This document shows, piece after piece, positions 8,333 to 20,100 of a stretch of 64,000 nucleotides of DNA. The translations under genes and the position numbers were made by a program. The notes below the pieces were generated by a model. It worked only from the letters and a program-made list of their open reading frames with translations. It was not told where the DNA came from and made no database searches. Location: positions 7,320,388-7,384,387 of the forward strand of contig NZ_KB912942.1 in NCBI RefSeq assembly GCF_000383915.1. Reading direction: 5' to 3'. Position 1 is the first letter of the stretch. The number at the start of each line of letters is the position of its first letter. The DNA is from Amycolatopsis benzoatilytica AK 16/65. Its GTDB lineage: Bacteria; Actinomycetota; Actinomycetes; Mycobacteriales; Pseudonocardiaceae.

Positions 8333-10486
8333 GTGGAATCCACCGCACCCGGCCAGCCGATGGCGCACCGGGAAATCCTCAAGGCATTTACCGGACTGCT
8401 GCTGGCGTTGCTGGTGGCACTGCTGTCGTCGACCATCGTGTCCAACGCGCTGCCGACGATCCTGGCCGATCTGAAGGGCTCGCAAAGCGAGTACACCTGG
8501 GTCGTCACCGCGACCCTGCTGACCTCGACGGCCACCACCTCGATCTGGGGCAAACTCTCCGATTTGTTCAGCAAGAAACTGCTGTACCAAATCGCCATCG
8601 TCGTTTTCACCGTCGGTTCGGCGCTGGGCGGCATCGCGCAGTCGATGCCGGAACTCATCGCGTTCCGCGCGCTGCAAGGCATCGGGCTCGGCGGGCTGCA
8701 GGCGCTGATCCAGGTCGTGATCGCGGCGATGATCCCGCCGCGCGACCGGGGCCGCTACTCCGGCTACACCGGCGCGGTGTTCGCCGTCGCGACCGTGTCC
8801 GGCCCGTTGATCGGCGGACTGATCGTGGACTCGCCGCTGGGCTGGCGCTGGTGTTTCTGGGTGTGCGTGCCGCTGGCGGTGATCGCGTTCGTCGTGCTCG
8901 GCCGGACGCTGAAGCTGCCAGTGCTCAAGCGCAAGGTACGGATCGACTGGCTGGGCGCGACCCTGCTGGTCGGCGGCGTCGCGCTGCTGCTGATCTGGGT
9001 TTCGCTGGCCGGCGGCAGCTTCGCCTGGGCGTCCTGGTCGACGGTCGGCTACGTCGGCGGCGCGATAGTCGCGCTGGCGCTTGCGGTATTCGTCGAATCG
9101 CGGGTGGCGGAGCCGGTGATTCCGCTTCGGCTGTTCCGCAATCGCACGTTCACGCTGTCCGTGCTCGCCTCGCTGGCGGTCGGCACCGCGATGTTCGGCG
9201 GTTCGGTGTTCCTCGGGCAGTACTACCAGATCTCGCGCGGTTTCTCGCCGACGCACGCGGGCCTGATGACGTTGCCGATGGTGCTCGGCCTCGCGATCGC
9301 GTCCACCGGTGCCGGGCAGGTCATCTCGCGCACCGGGCGCACCAAGCCGTTCATGGTGGCCGGCGGGATTTCCTTGCTGGCCGGACTGTTCCTGCTCGCG
9401 ACGGTGGACCACACAACGAACCTGACGCTGATGGGCGGCTACCTCGCGCTGGTCGGCCTCGGGCTGGGTTTCCTGATGCAGAACCTGGTGCTGGTGGTTC
9501 AGAACACCGTCGCGATGAAGGACATGGGCTCGTCGTCCTCGGTGGTCACGTTCTTCCGGTCGCTCGGCGGCGCGGCGGGCGTGTCCGCGCTGGGCGCGGT
9601 GCTGGCCGCTCGGGTCGCCACGAATATCACGAACTCGTTGACACAGATGGGAATCCACTCCGGCGGCGCGGTGTCCGGGGGCGGCGGCACGTTCGCGATC
9701 TCCTCGCTCCCGGCGGCGTTGCAGCCGGTGGTGCGCGCGGCGTTCGGCGATGCGACCGGCACGGTGTTCTTCGTCGCGGCCTGCATCGCAGTGGTCACCT
9801 TCATCGCGGTGCTGTTCATCAAGGAGGTGCCGTTGCGCCGCACGCTCGACGCGGACAGCGCGCCGGCGAAGGCTGCTGCGAAGGAGATCGCGGAACTGGA
9901 AGCGGCTGTCGAGGCGGAGCCGGTCGAGATGGCCACGGTGCTGCGCGGACGAGTTCTCGACGCGGCTGGCCGTCCCGTGTCCGGTGTGGTGCTCACGCTG
10001 ACCGACATGACCGGCCGTCAGGTCGACGTCGGCCGTACCGGACGGACTGGCGAATACGAACTGGTCGCGCGCACCGCGGGCGAGCACGTGCTTCTCGCGA
10101 CGGCAGGTTCCACACGGCCCGCGGTGTCGACGGTGCGCCTTAACGGCAACGCTCGGTGGCACGACTTGCTGTTGGACGCACAAGGTTCCATCTCGGGTCG
10201 CGTCCGCGTCGCGGGTCGCCACGCAGCCGTCTCCGGTGCCGTACTGACCCTCACTGACCGCATGGGTTCTGTCACCGCAACGCACATCGCAGGCGGCGAC
10301 GGCGCGTACCGGTTCACCGGGATCGAGCCGGGCGCGTACACGCTCACGGTGTCGGCGTACGGATTCACGCCGCACGCGGAGCCGATGACGGTCGGCGACG
10401 GCGCGGCTGCGCAGCATGACATCGAGCTGAGCGAAGCGGTCGAGCGTGAGTTCGCGCGGCACCAAGGAACACTCAGCGTGGATTAA
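8333..10486 (+). CDS. MFS drug exporter (DHA2 type) with two C-terminal CarboxypepD_reg-like domains
   Basis: 717 residues. Residues 15-500 form a 14-helix drug:H+ antiporter with motif A-like GKLSDLFSKK and motif C-like AVATVSGPLIGGLIVD. After a charged linker (about 505-530, LEAAVEAEPVE) come two beta-sandwich domains (about 533-615 and 616-705) with repeated GRV-(x)n-VSGAVLTLTD, DGAYRFTGIEPGAYTLTVSA and closing HDIELSE motifs, as in carboxypeptidase regulatory-like domains. For a 14-helix protein the tail should be cytoplasmic. Start GTG 8333 lies 11 bp after the MarR stop; ATG 8360 is possible. Substrate unknown. Confidence 0.9.
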   Translation: MESTAPGQPMAHREILKAFTGLLLALLVALLSSTIVSNALPTILADLKGSQSEYTWVVTATLLTSTATTSIWGKLSDLFSKKLLYQIAIVVFTVGSALGGIAQSMPELIAFRALQGIGLGGLQALIQVVIAAMIPPRDRGRYSGYTGAVFAVATVSGPLIGGLIVDSPLGWRWCFWVCVPLAVIAFVVLGRTLKLPVLKRKVRIDWLGATLLVGGVALLLIWVSLAGGSFAWASWSTVGYVGGAIVALALAVFVESRVAEPVIPLRLFRNRTFTLSVLASLAVGTAMFGGSVFLGQYYQISRGFSPTHAGLMTLPMVLGLAIASTGAGQVISRTGRTKPFMVAGGISLLAGLFLLATVDHTTNLTLMGGYLALVGLGLGFLMQNLVLVVQNTVAMKDMGSSSSVVTFFRSLGGAAGVSALGAVLAARVATNITNSLTQMGIHSGGAVSGGGGTFAISSLPAALQPVVRAAFGDATGTVFFVAACIAVVTFIAVLFIKEVPLRRTLDADSAPAKAAAKEIAELEAAVEAEPVEMATVLRGRVLDAAGRPVSGVVLTLTDMTGRQVDVGRTGRTGEYELVARTAGEHVLLATAGSTRPAVSTVRLNGNARWHDLLLDAQGSISGRVRVAGRHAAVSGAVLTLTDRMGSVTATHIAGGDGAYRFTGIEPGAYTLTVSAYGFTPHAEPMTVGDGAAAQHDIELSEAVEREFARHQGTLSVD

Positions 10487-10493
10487 CGACCTT

Positions 10494-10535
10494 CGTGCGT
10501 GCCTGTCGCGGCCTGGACGGCGACAGGCACGCACG
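10494..10535 (+). terminator. Intrinsic terminator after the MarR-MFS operon
   Basis: Perfect 16-bp stem CGTGCGTGCCTGTCGC / GCGACAGGCACGCACG with a 10-base loop, starting 8 bp after the exporter stop. Confidence 0.85.
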
Positions 10536-10625
10536 GCGCTTTCTACTAGGAGTATGTCCCGGCCTCGGGCGATCCGTCCGGCTGGACCTGCCTCGTTCCC
10601 CTGCCCCGGCGGTAGCGTTCGATCC

Positions 10626-11819
10626 GTGACGCGGAGCAGGGTCGCGCTGCTGGGGGCGCTGGGGATCGACCACTTCGGTTCCGGTCTTTTCCTCCCCCTC
10701 GCGCTGCTCTACGTGACGAGCGTGATCGGCATTCCGCTCGCCGCGGCGGGCACCGCGGTGACCGTCGGCACGATGGCCGGACTGCTCGTGCCGCCGTTCG
10801 CCGGCCGGCTGGTCGACCGGCTCGGCCCGCGCGCCGGAGTGCTCGCCGCGCAACTGCTGCAAGCCGCGGGTACCTCCGCATACTTGCTCGCCCACGGCAT
10901 CGGCGGCATCGTCGTGGCCGCGGTGCTGCTCGGTGCCGGCCAGCAATTGTTCTACAGCTGCCTGTTCGCGCTCATCTCGGAAGTCGCCGGCGACGTGCCG
11001 AAGGACCGGCCGTTCGCCGAGGTGGGCATGGCGCGCGCGGGCGGGTTCGGGCTCGGCGGGCTGGTGTCGTCGGCGTTGCTGACCTGGTTCGGCTCCGGCG
11101 GTTACCGGATCGCGCTGGTCGTCGACATCGCGACCTTCCTGGTTTCGGCGACCATCGTCGTCGCGTTGGTCCGCCCGGCGAAACGGCCCGCGCGCCCGGC
11201 CCGGGCCAGCACTGGCAGCGGAGTGCTGCGCAATCGCCCGTACCTCGCGTTGATTCTGTTCAGCGGCATGTTCGGGCTGTCGCTCGACTTCTTCCTCATC
11301 GGCACCCCGGTCTTCGTGCTGGACCGGTTGCGCGCGCCGCTCTGGCTGCCCGGCGCGATCCTGTTCCTGCTGACCGTGCTGACCAGCGTCGGCGGCACGC
11401 TCGCGCTCCGGCTCACCCGGCGGTTCACCCGGATCGGTGCGATGCGCGTCGGGTCGGCCCTGTTCGCCGCATGGTGCGTGGCCAACCTCGGTGTGCTGCT
11501 GGTGCCGCGCAGCTGGCAGGTGCCGTACCTGCTGACCTCGACCCTCGTGTTCGCCGCCGGCGACCTGGTGTTCGGCCCCCGTTCCGGCGCGCTGGCCGAG
11601 GCCGCCGCACCGGCCGAGGCGAAGGGCCGTTACCTGGCCGCGTTCCAGTACGCGTTCACGGTGGCGCAGGTGCTCGCACCGGCCGTGGTGTCGCTGTTCT
11701 CGGTGTCAGCGTGGCTACCCTGGGTTCTGGTGGGTGGTTGCGCTTGCCTCGCCGTGCTCGGGCTCGGCAGGCTGGGACCGAGGCTTCCCGCGGCGGCGGT
11801 GACACCAATTCAGAGTTGA
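10626..11819 (+). CDS. MFS transporter (12 helices)
   Basis: 397 residues from GTG 10626 (VTRSRVALLGALGIDHFGSG); the frame extends upstream to 10446 but that part overlaps the previous gene and its terminator. About 12 hydrophobic helices, motif A-like AGRLVDRLGPRAG in the loop between helices 2 and 3, and a central charged loop RPAKRPARPAR. No substrate can be assigned. Its stop codon lies within the HAIR operator of clpB. Confidence 0.85.
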   Translation: MTRSRVALLGALGIDHFGSGLFLPLALLYVTSVIGIPLAAAGTAVTVGTMAGLLVPPFAGRLVDRLGPRAGVLAAQLLQAAGTSAYLLAHGIGGIVVAAVLLGAGQQLFYSCLFALISEVAGDVPKDRPFAEVGMARAGGFGLGGLVSSALLTWFGSGGYRIALVVDIATFLVSATIVVALVRPAKRPARPARASTGSGVLRNRPYLALILFSGMFGLSLDFFLIGTPVFVLDRLRAPLWLPGAILFLLTVLTSVGGTLALRLTRRFTRIGAMRVGSALFAAWCVANLGVLLVPRSWQVPYLLTSTLVFAAGDLVFGPRSGALAEAAAPAEAKGRYLAAFQYAFTVAQVLAPAVVSLFSVSAWLPWVLVGGCACLAVLGLGRLGPRLPAAAVTPIQS

Positions 11820-11835
11820 GCGGAACAGACTCAAC
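11815..11835 (+). promoter_or_regulatory. HAIR element (HspR operator) upstream of clpB
   Basis: GTTGAGC-N7-ACTCAAC, with the same 7-7-7 geometry as the element before dnaK. A TTATAC -10-like hexamer is at 11846-11851, so a bound repressor would cover the -35 region. The left half overlaps the stop codon of the preceding MFS gene. Confidence 0.8.
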
Positions 11836-11913
11836 TTTGCTGACGTTATACCTGTCGACGGGCCTTGGTCCGGCCTGTCGCCAAGACTTTCCACTACACG
11901 CATGAGGTGAGGG

Positions 11914-14508
<2,595 letters not shown>

Positions 14509-14520
14509 CCGTGGCCCGGT

Positions 14521-14571
14521 CCGTGAAGGGCCCCTTGCGGGACTTGGATTCCCGCAAGGGGCCCTTCACGG
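14521..14571. repeat. Intergenic palindromic repeat, copy 2
   Basis: Arms CCGTGAAGGGCCCCTTGCGG / CCGCAAGGGGCCCTTCACGG, an essentially perfect 20+ bp stem with a short core. It fills the gap between the converging clpB and GH105 genes, 12 bp after the clpB stop, and is likely the bidirectional terminator there. Confidence 0.9.
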
Positions 14572-14584
14572 CGTTTGGCCGGGT

Positions 14585-15754
14585 TCAGACGGGTCGTCGC
14601 GTGAACTGCTCGTTCATGATCAAGAACGCCCCGAGCCCGTGGAAGTCGTTCGTCAGCCGCTTCCGGCCGAAGTAGAACGCCAGATCCCCGACGTTCGTCC
14701 CCTCGCAAATGTCGGTCAGGTTGGTCAGCCCGTCCGCGCCGACCGACACCTTCTGCAGCACCCCGGCATACCCCCGCCGCGCGACCGGCGCGTACGAAGA
14801 GGGCAGGTACCCGCGCTCGATCCCCCGGGCGAGCGTGAACGCGTACATCGAAGAGGCCGACGTCTCGAGCCAGTTCCCGGCGTCCGCGCCGTGGTCCACG
14901 ACCTGGTACCAGCGGCCGGTCTTCGGGTCCTGATACCGCCGGTATCCCTCGGCCAGGAACTGCACGATCCCGATCAGGTCGCCGCGGCGCGGGTGGTCGG
15001 CGGGCAGCACTTCGAGGATGTCGATCGCCGCCATGCCGAACCAGCCCACCGCACGGGCCCAGTGGAAGCTGGAGTGCTTGCCCGGTCCGGTCGCCCACGG
15101 CTGGCTGCCGGTCGCGTCGTAGGCGTGGTAGATCAGGCCCTTCGCCGGCTCTTTCAGGTGTCCGAAGTAGACGTCGAGGTTCTTCGCCGATTCCTCGAAG
15201 CAGTACGTCGGGTCGTTGAAGACTTTGCCGTACAGCGCGAGGAAGGGCTGCGCCATGTACACCCCGTCGCCCCAGAGCTGCTCCTTGCGGCTGACTGCGT
15301 GCCACATGCCACCGTCGCTGGTGCGCGGGTAGCTATCGAACCGGCGGCGCAGCTGGTCGGCTGCTTTGCGGTACTTAGCGTTGCCGGTTTCGTTGTACAG
15401 CAGAGGAAGCATCTGACCAGCGCGCATCGAGTCCAGGCTGGAGAAGCTGTTGGAGATGCCGTCGTCGGTGATGAACCGGTCGTACCAGGCGACGACGTAG
15501 TCCAGGTACTTGTGTTCCTTGGTCCGCCGGTAGAAGAGGTACTGGCCGTAGAGGTACAAGCCGATCGGGTAGCTCCAGCCGCCGAGAGCGGCCGGAGTGA
15601 ACCGCTTCATCGTCGAGTCGACGACGGCTCGGGACCAATCGGGCGGGTCCGCCGAGGCGGTGCCGGGGAGGGCGAGCGCCCCGAGTGCGCCCAGCGCCGC
15701 CGCGCTACCGGCCAGTACCGATCTCCTCGACACGCCTGAGGGCTGCTCGGACAT
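14585..15754 (-). CDS. Secreted GH105-type glycoside hydrolase (unsaturated rhamnogalacturonyl hydrolase-like)
   Basis: 389 residues from ATG 15754, with ribosome site GGAAGG. The N-terminus is a twin-arginine signal: SRRSVLAGSAAALGALGALA and a likely cleavage after ASA. The mature part is an (alpha/alpha)6-barrel with the GH105 signature HWARAVGWFGMA (about 233; family WARGNGW) and GMWHAV, GDGVYMAQPF and HGADAGNWLETSASSM blocks. Family members remove unsaturated galacturonic/glucuronic residues from pectin or glycosaminoglycan oligomers after lyase action. No lyase is nearby, so the substrate is open. Converges on clpB. Confidence 0.88.
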   Translation of the reverse strand: MSEQPSGVSRRSVLAGSAAALGALGALALPGTASADPPDWSRAVVDSTMKRFTPAALGGWSYPIGLYLYGQYLFYRRTKEHKYLDYVVAWYDRFITDDGISNSFSSLDSMRAGQMLPLLYNETGNAKYRKAADQLRRRFDSYPRTSDGGMWHAVSRKEQLWGDGVYMAQPFLALYGKVFNDPTYCFEESAKNLDVYFGHLKEPAKGLIYHAYDATGSQPWATGPGKHSSFHWARAVGWFGMAAIDILEVLPADHPRRGDLIGIVQFLAEGYRRYQDPKTGRWYQVVDHGADAGNWLETSASSMYAFTLARGIERGYLPSSYAPVARRGYAGVLQKVSVGADGLTNLTDICEGTNVGDLAFYFGRKRLTNDFHGLGAFLIMNEQFTRRPV

Positions 15755-16010
15755 GCGGAATCCTTCCTGCTGTCGGCGGCGGCGGACGGGTTCGCCACGA
15801 CGTCTACCGGTCCGCGGCCAGGCCAGGCAAGAGCGGTAGCCGGGCTTTCGCCGGAATAGCCGTAGCGGCGCTTCGGTCACCGGGAACCGGGTGATTAGCC
15901 GATTTGTCGACCGGTTCGACCGGTCTTTCGACGGTTTCCGGCAAACCGGGGCGCGCCGACACGGTGCGGTCGGCAGGGGTGCGGGCCCGGTCAGCGATAC
16001 CCTGAGCGAC

Positions 16011-16970
16011 GTGGGTATCTCGGCGTGGATCTGGTTCGTCATCGCCGCCGTCGCGCTGGTGGCGGGACTCGGGCTGCTCTTCGCGGACCGGGCCAAGGAA
16101 GGCTCGCGCAACCGTGAGCGGCAGCGCTGGGCCCAGTTGCGCGGATGGCAGTTCGTAGAGGAGGACGAACGTCTCCCCCGGCAGTGGTCGGGCGGGGCGA
16201 TCGGCTACTTCGGCGCGGACGCGGCGGTGAACGTCGTCGCGGGCTCCACCTTCACCTCCGACGGCCGCCGTCCGGTGTTCATCTTCGACATCGAGTCGCA
16301 AGGCCAGATCCCGGCGGTGGTGGTGGCCGTTCGCTGTAACAAGACGCACCGGGTGCCGGTCGAGATGTGGCTGTCCAGCGTGCCCTTCCAGCGCGAGAAC
16401 ATGCCGGAGATGCTCGGCCCGATCGGCCAGCGCTACGCCTTCGCCGACGACGCCGAGGGGGCCCGCCAGGTCATCACCCAGGATCTGGTCGACGCGGCCG
16501 ACCAGCTCGGCGGCGACGTCGGCGTGGCCTGGCTGGAGAACGAGTGGGTGCTGGCGAGCGTCGTGCCGGGGGCCGGCCCGTCCCGGCTGGAGCGGCTGCT
16601 GCGCGACCTCGGCGAGATCGCCGACATCGTCGACCCGTTCGACGAGGACTACGACTCGAACCGCTCCTGGACCCCGTCGGTCGGCACTCCGGCGGCACCG
16701 CCTCCCACGGACACCCGTGCCACGCGTCCGGTCGAGGCGGCCGCGCCGTCCCCGGCGGACACCCGTGCCACGCGTCCGGTCGAGACGACCGCGCCGTCCC
16801 CGGCCGACACCCATCCCACGCGTCCGGTCGAGACAACCGCGCCGTCGCCGGCCGACACCCGTGCGACGGAGCGGCAGCCTTCGCCGCCGGCACCGCGGAC
16901 TCCGCCCTCCGCCCCGGGCAGCCCGGTCACGCCTGGCCGCCCCGCCGACCAGGCTGGCGACGACGCCTGA
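16011..16970 (+). CDS. Membrane-anchored protein with Pro/Thr-rich repeat tail, unknown function
   Basis: 319 residues from GTG 16011. One membrane segment at about 4-24 (WIWFVIAAVALVAGLGLLFA), followed by RAKEGSRNRERQRWAQLRGW, then a cytoplasmic-looking globular domain (about 45-220). From about 230 a disordered tail carries four 16-residue tandem repeats (consensus ADTRATRPVETTAPSP) and ends Pro-rich. The globular part resembles small actinomycete membrane proteins of unknown role; I give no function. Transcribed divergently from the GH105 gene; the 255 bp between them show no gene. Confidence 0.75.
   Translation: MGISAWIWFVIAAVALVAGLGLLFADRAKEGSRNRERQRWAQLRGWQFVEEDERLPRQWSGGAIGYFGADAAVNVVAGSTFTSDGRRPVFIFDIESQGQIPAVVVAVRCNKTHRVPVEMWLSSVPFQRENMPEMLGPIGQRYAFADDAEGARQVITQDLVDAADQLGGDVGVAWLENEWVLASVVPGAGPSRLERLLRDLGEIADIVDPFDEDYDSNRSWTPSVGTPAAPPPTDTRATRPVEAAAPSPADTRATRPVETTAPSPADTHPTRPVETTAPSPADTRATERQPSPPAPRTPPSAPGSPVTPGRPADQAGDDA
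16706..16868 (+). repeat. 48-bp in-frame tandem repeat
   Basis: Units start about 16709, 16757, 16805 and 16853 with exact 48-bp spacing, each beginning near GACACCC. Three are nearly identical, the fourth is partial. They encode the repeat tail of the surrounding gene; copy number may vary between strains. Confidence 0.9.
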
Positions 16971-16988
16971 CCCGCCCGTCTGAACTCC

Positions 16989-17029
16989 CGAAACCCGCCC
17001 GGCCGCACCTCAGCGGCCGGGCGGTTTCG
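16989..17029. terminator. Terminator between converging genes
   Basis: Stem of about 17 bp: CGAAACCCGCCCGGCCGC / GCGGCCGGGCGGTTTCG with one bulged base and a 6-base loop. A-rich and T-rich flanks make it usable in both directions. Confidence 0.8.
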
Positions 17030-17062
17030 CGTCGCGCGGCCGTGCGCCGCCCCGGTGACGTC

Positions 17063-17111
17063 CGTGAAGGGAACATTCAGGGACTCAGAGTCCCTCAATG
17101 TTCCCTTCACG
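17063..17111. repeat. Intergenic palindromic repeat, copy 3 (variant arms)
   Basis: Ends keep CGTGAAGGG / CCCTTCACG, but the inner stem is GGGAACATTCAGGGA / TCCCTCAATGTTCCC instead of the GGCCCCTTG / CAAGGGGCC of other copies. Both arms changed together, so the hairpin is preserved. Located between converging genes. Confidence 0.85.
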
Positions 17112-17161
17112 ACTCCCGACGGACAGCGGACAGCGGCTTAACCCGACACGCGCCGCCTCGC

Positions 17162-20100
17162 TCACTCCCCGGTCGGATTGGCCGGCTTGGCCAGCGGCCC
17201 CGGCGACCACAACCCCGAATGCGTGACCACCCGCTGATGCATCGCCGCCGACGCCGGCAGCGCGTCCGGCACGTCGGGTGTGACCGCGTACAACGTTCCC
17301 CAGTCCCGGTCGACGTCGCCTTCCAGATAGGTCGGCAGCGCCTCCATCTTGGTCGCCACGTCCATCCACACGAACGGCCCGCCGCCCGCCGGGGCGGACC
17401 AGAAGCGGCCGACCTGGCGCAGGTCGTCGCCCGCGCTGATCCGGTACTTCGGCACCTCGGCGATGCCGTTGTGGATCGACGACGGCCGCAGGCACGGGTG
17501 CTGTGCCGCGGCGGACCACTCCAGGAACGCCGGGTCCGTGCCGACCACCTCGGTCATCCGCGCGATCTTCGGCGCCCGCGGCGCGCTGAACGCGACCCAG
17601 CCGTCGCTGCCGAGCCCGCGGCCCTTCGCCACGATCCGCACCCGGTCCGCGCCCTCGGGCACGGAGACCCGCGCGTCGCGCCAGTCGGTGGTGCTCTTCT
17701 TCTGCTGCTGGCCCAGCGGCGCACGGTCGAGCACCTGGAAGCCGGCGGGGGTGTCCTTGCCGAACTCCGCGGTCAGCGAGTTCGGATCGTCGGCCTTGCC
17801 CGCGATCGCGACCACCACCGGCACCGAGCCGTCGCGCGCGCGGTCCGGGATCGAGTACCACTGGGTGCGCAGGTCGCCCGCGCCGTCGCCGGACGAGTGG
17901 TAGCTGCCCCAGATCGGGGCCTGGTTCTTGCCGAACTCGTACGGCGGCTTCCACTTGCCGTCGAGGTCGGAGGGGAGGCCGCCGTTGGTCACGAACCCGT
18001 GTTGCGTGCTGGCGAGCCAGTCGCTCGGGCTGACCCGGCGGCCGGAGTCGGCGGGCGGCTGCCAGCCCGGGGCGGCGTTCAGCGGCTGCTGCGCGGCTTC
18101 CAGCATGCCGGCCTTCGGGTCGCGCTCGACCTTGATGTAGTCGGAAAGCCCGCAGCTCTTCCCGGCCAGCTGGCGCACGTTGTCCGCGCCCATGTTGTAG
18201 GTGTCCCAGCGCTTCTGGATACCCTTCGCGATGCTGCCGATCTCGAACAGCACCAGGATCGCGCACACCGTCGACAGCGGAGCCAGCCCGAGCCGCAGCG
18301 CCCGGCCGCGGTTTTCCAGGTCGGACTTCGACACCGGAGCGGGCGGCACGAACGGCTCGTGCTCGTTGTGCCGCATGTGCTCGATCCCGGCGATCACCAA
18401 CGCGATCGCCGCTCCGACCAGCGCGACCGTGCTCAGGTGGATGCCGAAGATCTGCGGCGGCAGGTCGAACCACGGCACGCCCCAGGACGACACGTACCAC
18501 CAGGCGTTCGGCCCGGTCGCGGCCAGCGCGACGATCACCATCAGCCCGGCGAAGAACGCCGCGCGGTTGCGTCGCGACAGCAGCACGGTCGTACTGGTCG
18601 AAAGCGCGGTGAGCGCGGCTAGCGGGCCGCCGATCGCGACCAGCATTCCGAAGTGGTGGGTGTGCTTGGTCGGTGCGAGCGCGAGGACCACAAAGGACAG
18701 TGCGCTGATGCCCAGCAGCCGCCGGCTCGGGCCGAGCGCGGCGCCGCGGATGTTGCCGCGGCGCAGCAGCACGACCACGCAGGTCGCCAGGCACAAGAAG
18801 ACCAGCAGCACCGGGAAACGGCGGGTCATCGAGCCGTCCGGGCCGTCGCTGAACAGCATCGAGTACCGGTCCAGCTCGTCGTACCAGGCTCCGGTCGGGC
18901 CGAGCGAGGACCGCAGCCGCACCGATTCCAGAGCGCCGCGCAGCGTCTGGTCGCAGAAGATCAGCGCGAGGATCACCAGTCCGGCGGCGGCGATCGGGGC
19001 GATCACCGGGACCCAGCCGAACCGGCGGGCGTGCCGCAGCACGATTTTCGCCAGCGGCTTCAACCCGACCACGAACGGCAGCACCGCCATCAGCCCGTGC
19101 GGGTTCACCGCGACGCACAGCGCGGCGACGGTCAGGCCGATCGCCGCCGGGCCGAGCCGCCGGGTCGCGACCGCGCGTTCCACGCAGCAGATCGTGATCA
19201 GCGAAAGCAGCGCGACCAGGTTCTCCGGGCGCAGGCCGTTGTCGTAAGGCAGCCAGAACGCGAGGAAGACCGCGCCCGCCGCCCAGCCGGCCGCGCTGCT
19301 GATCCGTACCTGCCTGCCGAGCCGTGGCAGCACGCCCCGGCTGATCAGCATCCAGCAGGCGACGCCCATCAGCAGCGACGGCAGCCGCATCCACGGGGTC
19401 AGCGTGCTGATTTTGGTCATCCACGCGTAAATGTCGACGAACCAGGCCATCGGCGCGTCCGGCGCGGCGAACCAGCGGTAGTACTCGCCGATGTACCCGG
19501 CGTCGCCGCGGACTCGTGCCATGGTCGTGAAGTAGCCGTCGTCCGCGGTCATCGCGCCGATCAGCCACCAGACGACCAGCGTGCCGAGCACGGCGACGTC
19601 CAGGAACTTCAGTCGCCACCAGCCGCGCACGGCCAGCCGGGGCGCGCGCCGGCCGGTCATCCGGTCCATCCGGTACAGCGCGAGCACCGCGGCGAGGAAA
19701 CAGAGGACGGACAGCACGATCGCGACCAGCTTGATGCCGGTCGCGCTGCTGGCCCACCGGTTGTCGACCTGCGCGGAAACCGACAGGCCGCTCGTTGCGT
19801 CCTGGTTGGTCAGGTCGGAGTAGATGCCGGTGACCTGCGGCCGGTGGTCGTCGGTGACGTCGACCATCCGGGTCCCGCCGACGGACGCGGTAGTGCGCTG
19901 GGCGTCGGTGTGCACGGTGATCAGGCAGTCGCCGGCGGGCAGTGGCGCCGCGCCGAGCTGCTGGCCCTGCGAGGACAGGGTGAGCTGCCCGTTGCCGACC
20001 TGCAGCGCCATCCCGGTGACCGTGCCGAGGCTGGAGTTCGGCGGGTTCGTGTTGAACAGGTTGGCGGTGCTGCCGGTGCGGTCGACCAGCGAACGAGCGG

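Noticed and set aside
10446..10625. N-terminal extension of the second MFS transporter
   Set aside because: Overlaps the end of the previous gene and its terminator; the encoded sequence is Arg/Ser/Pro-rich and not membrane-like.
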